Source: DASVSE01 sp036399715 (GTDB lineage: Bacteria; Bacteroidota; Rhodothermia; Rhodothermales; Rubricoccaceae). From it: 12,324 nt of DNA. The stretch covers positions 1 to 12,324 of the forward strand of contig DASWMO010000325.1 of assembly GCA_036399715.1 (NCBI GenBank). The letters are read 5' to 3'. This document shows positions 8,301-12,324 of the stretch, one piece after another. The notes below the pieces were generated by a model, which saw only the letters and a program-made list of their open reading frames with translations, was not told the origin of the DNA and did no database searches. Every line of letters starts with the position of its first letter. Position 1 is the first letter of the stretch. The position numbers and the translations under genes are program-made.

Positions 8301-8790
8301 CGGGATCGTGACGGACGTCGTCCGCAAGACCTCCAAGTCGGGCCGCCCGATGGCGTTCGTGACGATCGAGGACACGACGGGCACGTCCGAGGTCGTCCTC
8401 TTCGCGCAGTCGCTCGAACGGTGCGGGCACCTCCTCGTCGTGGACGACGTGCTCCTCGTGCGCGGCAAGGCCGAGACGACGCGCGGCGACCTCAAGATCA
8501 TCGGCCGCGAGGTGATCCCGATGTGGCGCGTCCGCGAGACGCTCGTCAAGGCGCTCGTGCTGAAGCTCGACGCCGACCTCGTGTCGGAGGCCGACGTCGA
8601 GGCGCTCGCTGTGCTCTGCGAGGCCAACAAGGGGACGACGAAGGTCTACATGGAGCTCACGAGCCGCGAGCTGCCCCGCCCGGTCCGCCTCCACGCGCGG
8701 ACGGCTGTCGTGGACCTCACGCCGGACTTTATGAAGGCGCTCAACCGGATCGTCGGTGCCCGATCGGTCGTCCTCGAAGGCGAGCTATGA
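5317..8790 (+). CDS. dnaE: DNA polymerase III alpha subunit
   Basis: Replicative DNA polymerase catalytic subunit, 1157 residues, matching the usual length of DnaE1. The N-terminal PHP domain starts HLHCHTQYS (6-14) and has ITDHGNLHG, GCEFYV and NDVHY. Its metal-binding histidines and acids look intact, unlike the degenerate PHP of E. coli, so it may retain metal-dependent proofreading. The polymerase active site is in MPDIDIDFDDRGR, with D406 and D408 equivalent to E. coli D401 and D403; the third acid is D565 in KMDFLGLKT. A beta-clamp binding motif QSSLF lies at 919-923, almost the same place as QADMF in E. coli. An OB domain (from about residue 990) and a C-terminal region complete it. 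The stop codon TGA overlaps the ATG of the next, AT-rich gene. The 117-bp upstream gap shows no clear promoter. Confidence 0.98.
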   Translation: MPDFCHLHCHTQYSLLDGAARIQSLVSRASELEHAAVAITDHGNLHGVPEFYTAAKKAGVQPIIGCEFYVTPSGMADKGDRTRYHQVLLAKNVEGYRNLIKLSSMSYTEGYYYKPRIDRETLRKYSAGLVATTCCLQGEVLQAILKKGEAEARLVFEDYLSIFGEDYYIEIQDHAIPEQRTCNAVLARWATEYGVTMIATNDVHYVHEADAEAQDVLLCLQTGKDLADPNRMRFENNQFFFKTAPEMESAFAESVGMGAFSSGKAVAAALDATREIADKCRLEIPMGELLMPHFPIPAPHASPSAYLRHLTYEGARRVYPELGLNVRERLDLELGVIADMGFDGYFLIVQDFTTAARTLGVSVGPGRGSAAGSAVAYCLGITGIDPLKYDLLFERFLNPERVSMPDIDIDFDDRGRSKVIDYVVEKYGRESVCQIVTFGTMGSKSVIKDVGRVLGLPLSEVDRISKLVPDGVKVSLADARAASKEFAELERSPDPQIRRLMQYAKVLEGSARQTGVHAAGVIIAPGDVSQYVPVSIQKGKGGAGDTLMTQYDGRWIEDFGLLKMDFLGLKTLTILDDALALIKESQGIEVDLETIPLDCPKTFELFQRGDTVAVFQFESSGMREWMRKLKPTSLDDLIAMNALYRPGPMDLIPSYIDRKHGKEVVEHPHPMLEGILAPTYGIPVYQEQVMQMAQVMGGYTLGGADLLRRAMGKKDHAKMAKERETFCEGAVRNGVSESKATEVFDMMAKFAGYGFNKSHSAAYSVVAYQTAYLKAHFPAEFMAAVLTTEMADSSKLALALDATRVAGIEILPPCVNRSQAHFTVEHGKIRFGLAAIKGVGQAAIESVVEARQKARGAFDDVFALTKSLDLRLVGKKTLEALACAGALDAFDGHRAQMAAAVETAWGWAQRQQADAAAGQSSLFGGGAAAGHAYSPALPTVDAWSRGEQLRHERDLMGFYVSGHPLDDYAAESKAFATVKFGESANVMHESDVTGIGIVTDVVRKTSKSGRPMAFVTIEDTTGTSEVVLFAQSLERCGHLLVVDDVLLVRGKAETTRGDLKIIGREVIPMWRVRETLVKALVLKLDADLVSEADVEALAVLCEANKGTTKVYMELTSRELPRPVRLHARTAVVDLTPDFMKALNRIVGARSVVLEGEL

Positions 8791-10055
8791 AAACTACCTA
8801 TACAAGTCCGATTCCCCTTGTTTTAGACACATCGGAGATCGAGGCTCAAAATTTCGATTTTCTAAATCCTCGCTTCAAGAGGCTTGAAGAGCTCTGCAGC
8901 TACGGGGTTGTAGAATATTTAATGACGTTACCTACGGAATCTGAAACGCTTACGCACATCAGAGAGAAGTGCGACCAAGCCATAGGAGCTTACAGAAGAA
9001 CCCGAAGGAAGGAAGGCAAGATTTTGCACGCTACAAAAACGTTCAAAATATTAATTAATAATGAATATCTAAATCCAAACATTGCTCATGAGGAGATACT
9101 GTCTGCCTATAACCAATTCAAGACGAACTGTTTAGCCAGATTTATATCTCCTGAATTATTTAGCTTGTCAAATCTTTGGTTTGATTTTGACAAACTTAAT
9201 CCACCTTTCACAAACCGTAGAGACTACAAAGGTCTAAACGATGCAATAGCCCTTGAACAAATTAGATCATGGCATGCTGTTACAGGTAAATCAATCCATG
9301 CCGTGAGTCGTGATATCAATTGGATTGATTATGCAAGCAACAACAGATTCATACAGATTCACGAATCGATTGATGCATTCATTGACCATGCAACCAAAAT
9401 ACAGCCTCTAAAATCCTTCGGTGGCAACATAGATCGACTTCTCGAATATGTTCGCACTCTGGATTCAGATAATAAAATTATAGATTCGACTGAATTTGTC
9501 ATAACAAATTCAGATGTTTACCCCGCCTCCACCATTAAACTAGAGAGTTCCGATGAGAGTTTTGAGAACTTAATTGACTACGTCAAGCATCACAGCACAG
9601 GTCTACTAGCCTCTAACAAACGAATTATCATCCGAACTATTAGCAATCCACCTATTTACATATTAAAAGCGTCTGTCAAATACCCCAGTAGACTGTATTA
9701 TTATATTGAACTTGCGAGATCATTTGACGCTTCTAATTTCGACGTCCTCAAAACAGCAGAACTTTATTGGCCGCCTATAGCATCGTTTTACTTGAGATGG
9801 TTGCTGTCGGAGCGTTCGCACTTGCAGTCTATCTCTCCCCTCAGTCTCCCCAACGGTGCCCGTATAGTTGACCTTGATTATTTTATCAATGCCTTACTAA
9901 ACAACATAATTGAAAATCCTCCATATAGCCTAGTCAGGTCTTCGCTGCAAAATATGCATGATCTATATAACGAATATGGTAGAGATGGAATGAAAGCTGG
10001 CGGTCTCCGGATTGCTCCCGAGGTCCGTTTTACACAACGTGCTTCAGGTTCTTAA
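8787..10055 (+). CDS. AT-rich gene for a PIN_12/DUF4935-like nuclease-domain protein, horizontally acquired
   Basis: A 422-residue protein with composition unlike its neighbours (three 60-base lines counted by hand each have 23 G+C, about 38%) and AT-ending codons (TTA, AGA, ATA). Residues about 8-202 read as a PIN-like RNase domain of the PIN_12/DUF4935 type. The putative metal-binding acids are D14 (LVLDTSEI), E53 (TESETLTHI), D152 (GLNDAIALE) and D176 (VSRDINW). The phrases NFDF at 22-25 and NPPF at 138-141 also fit the family. The second D of the usual SxDxD element is N178. Residues about 203-422 match nothing I know; they are mixed alpha/beta by eye, without membrane segments or a zinc site. 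The ATG overlaps the dnaE TGA (ATGA), with GAAGG six bases upstream inside dnaE, so translation coupled to dnaE is likely. No later in-frame start keeps D14. A toxin, defence or RNA-processing role is possible; no antitoxin gene is visible. Confidence 0.75.
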   Translation: MKTTYTSPIPLVLDTSEIEAQNFDFLNPRFKRLEELCSYGVVEYLMTLPTESETLTHIREKCDQAIGAYRRTRRKEGKILHATKTFKILINNEYLNPNIAHEEILSAYNQFKTNCLARFISPELFSLSNLWFDFDKLNPPFTNRRDYKGLNDAIALEQIRSWHAVTGKSIHAVSRDINWIDYASNNRFIQIHESIDAFIDHATKIQPLKSFGGNIDRLLEYVRTLDSDNKIIDSTEFVITNSDVYPASTIKLESSDESFENLIDYVKHHSTGLLASNKRIIIRTISNPPIYILKASVKYPSRLYYYIELARSFDASNFDVLKTAELYWPPIASFYLRWLLSERSHLQSISPLSLPNGARIVDLDYFINALLNNIIENPPYSLVRSSLQNMHDLYNEYGRDGMKAGGLRIAPEVRFTQRASGS

Positions 10056-10090
10056 GACTGACCGCTTACTCGCAGTGATGGACGATTATT
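8787..10090. other. AT-rich genomic island carrying one gene
   Basis: G+C falls from about 70% to about 38% within a few bases of the dnaE stop and returns to host level at about 10090, just before the DUF2243 gene. The right edge is less sharp: the last 15 codons of the PIN gene and the bases after its TAA are intermediate. I looked for target-site duplications, terminal inverted repeats, a tRNA, an integrase or a transposase at both ends and saw none. The boundary positions are estimated by eye. Confidence 0.8.
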
Positions 10091-10105
10091 AAACCAGTCC
10101 CGGAC

Positions 10106-10137
10106 GCCTGACGCAGGCACAACGGCGCGTCACGCCG
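10106..10137 (+). terminator. Short alternative hairpins between convergent genes
   Basis: About 50 bases past the PIN gene's TAA, GCCTG (10106-10110) and CAGGC (10114-10118) form a 5-bp stem with an ACG loop. CGGCG (10123-10127) and CGCCG (10133-10137) form a second one, overlapping the stop of the DUF2243 gene. TGACGC (10109-10114) and GCGTCA (10127-10132) give a third, exclusive pairing. No U-tract follows on either strand. It may serve as a shared transcript end for dnaE-PIN and the DUF2243 operon. Confidence 0.25.
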
Positions 10138-10639
10138 CACGCATCCGCTCTCTAGGCGCCGCGTCGCGCCGGCCCGAGCGGACGAGCGCCCAGCCGACGC
10201 CGATCAGGGCGGCGCCGAACGCGAGGAACGCCAGGTCCCACACGAGCGGGTTTTCGGCATACTCGTGGACGTGGTGCAGCCCTAGAATCTGGTGGTCGAT
10301 CACTCCCTCGACGACGTTGAACAGGCCCCACCCGGCGAGGAGGGCCCCGACGAACGTTCGGCCGGACCACGGCACATCGGACCGGCCCCCGGCGCGCCAC
10401 AGCACGCCGAGCCCGACCGCCGTGAGCACCCACACGCCGGCGTGGAAGATGCCGTCCCACAGCATGTTCACCTTCGCCGAGACGAGGTCCGTGACCGGAA
10501 TCCGAGCCGAGAGTAGGTTGTGGACCTGCGCGATCTGGTGCAGCGCGATCCCGTCGACGAATCCGCCGAGGCCGGCCCCGAGCAGAACGCCTGCAGCGAC
10601 GAGCGGGCCGTAACGAACCGGGTTAGGCGTCCGGGTCAT
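10130..10639 (-). CDS. DUF2243 family integral membrane protein
   Basis: A 169-residue inner-membrane protein with four hydrophobic segments, at about 12-31, 62-82, 95-113 and 132-153. It carries the family's recurring histidine and acid motifs: GGFVDGIALHQI at 25-36, WDGIFHAGVW at 61-70, FNVVEGVIDHQILGLHHVHE at 107-126. The fixed histidines near the membrane (H34, H66, H116, H122, H123, H125) suggest metal or haem contact, but the family has no established function that I know of. Length is normal. Its start lies inside the end of the small CPHC protein gene, overlapping it by 17 bp, so the two are translated from one message. Family membership is clear from the motifs; function is unknown. 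Confidence 0.88.
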   Translation of the reverse strand: MTRTPNPVRYGPLVAAGVLLGAGLGGFVDGIALHQIAQVHNLLSARIPVTDLVSAKVNMLWDGIFHAGVWVLTAVGLGVLWRAGGRSDVPWSGRTFVGALLAGWGLFNVVEGVIDHQILGLHHVHEYAENPLVWDLAFLAFGAALIGVGWALVRSGRRDAAPRERMRAA

Positions 10640-10838
10640 GGCGGTCGGAGGTGTAGAGCAACGCGCCCGCGGCGCCGACGACGAGCAGTGGGGCGAACAC
10701 GAGAAGGGCGGTCTCCGCCGGACGGTCCGCGAGGACGGCGGCGCGCGCCTCGATCCGGCAATGCGGACACGCCTGCGCCGCGGTCGGTGCCAGAACGAGG
10801 GCGAGGAGAACGGCGAGCGCGAGACGGCCGGTCAGCAT
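10623..10838 (-). CDS. Small exported CPHC-motif membrane protein
   Basis: A 71-residue protein with an N-terminal signal sequence (about 1-23: basic start, then LALAVLLALVLAPTAAQA). Directly after it comes a CPHC motif (C24 to C27), then a second hydrophobic segment at about 43-62 and a short polar tail ending in DPDA. The design, an exported CxxC beside one membrane anchor, places a metal-binding or redox-active pair on the outer face of the inner membrane. No lipobox precedes C24, so it is probably not a lipoprotein. The gene overlaps the DUF2243 gene by 17 bp in another frame, so their products probably work together. I do not recognise a named family; tiny proteins with a similar signal-CPxC-anchor layout exist, but their role is unknown to me. 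Confidence 0.7.
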   Translation of the reverse strand: MLTGRLALAVLLALVLAPTAAQACPHCRIEARAAVLADRPAETALLVFAPLLVVGAAGALLYTSDRHDPDA

Positions 10839-10973
10839 CGGGAGGGCAGGATCGGGACGCGCGGAAGTTCAGCCCGCGTCGCGAACCGGAGCGTAGGGAG
10901 AACCCCGTATGCGCGCCCGCTCGGAACCGCCCGTGTGAGGGAGCCCTACACAGCCCCTGCCCTTCCTGCCCCG
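10839..10973. promoter_or_regulatory. Divergent promoter region between the CPHC gene and ppk2
   Basis: These 135 bp separate two divergent genes and must hold start signals for both, but I cannot identify convincing -35/-10 elements on either strand. An imperfect inverted repeat, GTGTGAGGG then CCCTACAC (10933-10951), lies 22 bases before the ppk2 ATG and could be an operator or leader hairpin. Confidence 0.3.
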
Positions 10974-11837
10974 ATGACCGCCTCCCCCGCCGGCACATTC
11001 GACATCCCGCACGGCGGGCCCGTCTCACTCGCCGATGTCCCGACGGCCCTCCCCGACGCCCGCGACGAGCGGACGGAGCGTGCCGAGGTGACGCGCCTCG
11101 CCGGCCCCCTTCGCCACGCCCACCTGCTCACCATCGCCCACGAACAGCGCGGGCTGCTCATCATTTTCCAGGGCATGGACGCCTCGGGCAAGGACGAGGC
11201 CATCCGCGACGTCCTCTCGGCGGCCGACGCGCGCGGCGTCTCGACGACGCAGATCAAGAAGGCCGGCGCCCACGACCTCCGCCGGCCGTTCCTCTTCCGG
11301 ACCGTCGAGGCGCTCCCCCTCCGCGGCCAGATCGGCATCTTCAACCGCTCGTACTACGAGGATGTCGTGAGCGCGCGCGTCCACCCGGAGCGCCTCGACG
11401 ACGAGAACCTGCCCGACGGCGCGCGTCGGACGATCTGGCGCACGCGCCACCGCCAGATCAACGACTTCGAACGCCTGCTCGTCGAGAACGGGATCGCCGT
11501 GCTGAAGCTGTTCATGCACGTGAGCCGCGACGTCCAGCGGGACCGCCTGCTAGAGCGCATCGACGACCCGGACAAGAACTGGGAGTTCTCCGAGGACGAC
11601 ATCGCCGCGCGCGAGCGCTGGGACGACTACGCGGCCGCCTACGAGGCCGTCCTCGCGGCGACGAGCACCGAGCGGGCGCCGTGGTTCGTCGTCCCGGCGG
11701 ACCGGCCGTGGGCTGCGCGTGCAGCCGTCGCGCGGCACGTCGTCGCGGCGCTGGAGTCCTTCCACGACGGCTTCCCCGAGCCCGAGGATCCCGAGATGCT
11801 CGCCCGCGCCCGCGAGGCGCTCACCGGCGAGGACTGA
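10974..11837 (+). CDS. ppk2: PPK2-family polyphosphate kinase
   Basis: A 287-residue cytosolic kinase that transfers phosphate between inorganic polyphosphate and nucleotides, usually making NDP or NTP from polyphosphate. It has the P-loop-fold set of PPK2: Walker A GMDASGKDEAI at 67-77 (D69, K73), R109 in FLFR, Walker B region IFNRSYYEDVV at 122-132 (N124, R125), and lid module residues MHVSRDVQRDRLLERIDDP at 181-199. NWEFSEDD (202-209) and APWFVVPAD (235-243) follow. The single-domain length and the FNRSYYED form fit the class III/class I type rather than the tandem class II. The usual HDFLWR element reads RPFLFR here, a divergence near the catalytic arginine. The in-frame ORF extends upstream, but that part is antisense to the CPHC gene; the ATG at 10974 gives the normal N-terminus. 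Confidence 0.93.
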   Translation: MTASPAGTFDIPHGGPVSLADVPTALPDARDERTERAEVTRLAGPLRHAHLLTIAHEQRGLLIIFQGMDASGKDEAIRDVLSAADARGVSTTQIKKAGAHDLRRPFLFRTVEALPLRGQIGIFNRSYYEDVVSARVHPERLDDENLPDGARRTIWRTRHRQINDFERLLVENGIAVLKLFMHVSRDVQRDRLLERIDDPDKNWEFSEDDIAARERWDDYAAAYEAVLAATSTERAPWFVVPADRPWAARAAVARHVVAALESFHDGFPEPEDPEMLARAREALTGED

Positions 11838-11859
11838 CGCGCCGCGTTCCGAACCCGTC

Positions 11860-11874
11860 GCGCCTCGGCGGCGC
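11860..11874. terminator. GC hairpin between convergent ppk2 and the edge gene
   Basis: In the 37-bp gap, GCGCC (11860-11864) pairs with GGCGC (11870-11874) around a TCGGC loop, directly before the stop of the minus-strand gene. It would work in both directions, but no U-tract is present on either side, so this is only a candidate. Confidence 0.25.
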
Positions 11875-12324
11875 TCAGGCGCTGCCCTCCGGTCGCGCCC
11901 ACGACCGCTCGCCCGGCGCCAGCGGACGCCCCAGATCGCCGTGGTACACCCGCCCCACCTCTACGGACACCGCCCGCGCCACGACCTCGTACCGCCCGTT
12001 GTCGTCCTCGATCACGAATCGCCGCCGCGCCCCGACTGCCCCCGCGTCGTGCATCTGCGGCCACTGCAGCCAATCCGGACAGCCGCTCGCCGCCACGTCG
12101 TGGAACGTCACCTCCACGTCGTGCGCGTGGTCGAGGTCGAAGCCCCCCATCAGCACGAGCTGGCCGCCGTCCGCGGCGAGCGTCCTGAACGTGCTCTCGC
12201 CCCGCCCGGACCGCTCGTTGACCTCGGCCAGCGCCGCCGCCCCCTCCAGCGAGGACTTCGGCGAGACCGACCGGGCCGCCTCGGCCCGCCAGACCCGCTC
12301 GCGCGCCCGCGTCCGGTAGACGCC
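11875..12324 (-). CDS. Hypothetical protein, C-terminal part (5' end outside window)
   Basis: The reading frame is open from the right edge of the window to a TGA at 11875-11877, giving 149 residues, so the start lies beyond the window. A GTG at 12154-12156 could be read as a start but is an ordinary valine in a frame that remains open to the edge. The visible part has an Arg/Ala-rich first 50 residues. A segment with alternating hydrophobics follows: QLVLMGGFDLDHAHDVEVTF at 55-74. Then comes GCPDWLQWPQMHDA at 81-94, and beta-rich RRFVIEDDNGRYEVVARAVS at 101-120. No signal, membrane span or catalytic motif is visible. The acid and histidine cluster DLDHAHD might bind a metal. I do not recognise a family. 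It is convergent with ppk2, 37 bp away. Confidence 0.65.
   Translation of the reverse strand, partial: GVYRTRARERVWRAEAARSVSPKSSLEGAAALAEVNERSGRGESTFRTLAADGGQLVLMGGFDLDHAHDVEVTFHDVAASGCPDWLQWPQMHDAGAVGARRRFVIEDDNGRYEVVARAVSVEVGRVYHGDLGRPLAPGERSWARPEGSA

Noticed and set aside
7755..8786. Upstream in-frame extension of the PIN gene inside dnaE
   Set aside because: This part is an out-of-frame reading of dnaE (Arg/Gly-rich), and composition switches at 8787, where the real ATG is.
8787..10090. Possibility that the AT-rich stretch is an insertion sequence or integrated phage piece
   Set aside because: No transposase or integrase, no terminal inverted repeats, no target duplication and no tRNA at the edges could be found by eye.
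10933..10951. Imperfect palindrome GTGTGAGGG/CCCTACAC before ppk2
   Set aside because: It has a bulge and only a two-base centre; too weak to call as an operator without comparative data, so it is mentioned only within the intergenic entry.
10520..12319. 599-codon plus-strand frame overlapping ppk2 and its neighbours
   Set aside because: Pro/Arg-rich low-complexity translation that crosses several real genes on both strands; no motif.

Overview
The window is chromosomal DNA of a high-GC bacterium; most of it looks to be about 70% G+C. The best fit is a member of the Rhodothermales/Rubricoccaceae type (Bacteroidota/Rhodothermota). Pointers are the secreted Asp-box protein with a type IX secretion (T9SS)-style C-terminal sorting domain, weak or absent Shine-Dalgarno sites, and extreme GC3 codon use. 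This placement is inference from family content, not a database match.

Layout, left to right. At 135-1509 two minus-strand genes form a likely operon: a 65-residue protein of unknown function, then a DUF3524/GT4 glycosyltransferase of the tRNA-queuosine mannosyltransferase type. They are divergent from comF (1590-2396, +), which runs tail to tail with a low-molecular-weight protein tyrosine phosphatase gene (2398-2901, -), one base apart. Divergent from the phosphatase is a secreted 728-residue Asp-box (BNR-like) protein (3013-5199, +), followed by a good hairpin. Next comes dnaE, the DNA polymerase III alpha subunit (5317-8790, +), with PHP, polymerase, clamp-binding and OB regions all visible.

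The anomaly is at 8787-10055. Exactly at the dnaE stop codon, composition falls to about 38% G+C for one gene whose ATG overlaps the dnaE TGA (ATGA). It encodes a 422-residue protein with an N-terminal PIN-like nuclease domain of the PIN_12/DUF4935 type and a C-terminal half I cannot assign. This single-gene AT-rich island, apparently coupled to dnaE translation, is the best candidate for a recently acquired toxin or defence gene.

Host-like DNA resumes at about 10090. There follow a DUF2243 membrane protein and an overlapping upstream small CPHC-motif membrane protein (10130-10838, -), a PPK2-family polyphosphate kinase (10974-11837, +), and the C-terminal 149 residues of an unrecognised protein that runs off the right edge (11875-12324, -). 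Most genes are housekeeping or accessory functions without one shared pathway. I see no tRNA, rRNA, CRISPR array, transposase or integrase.
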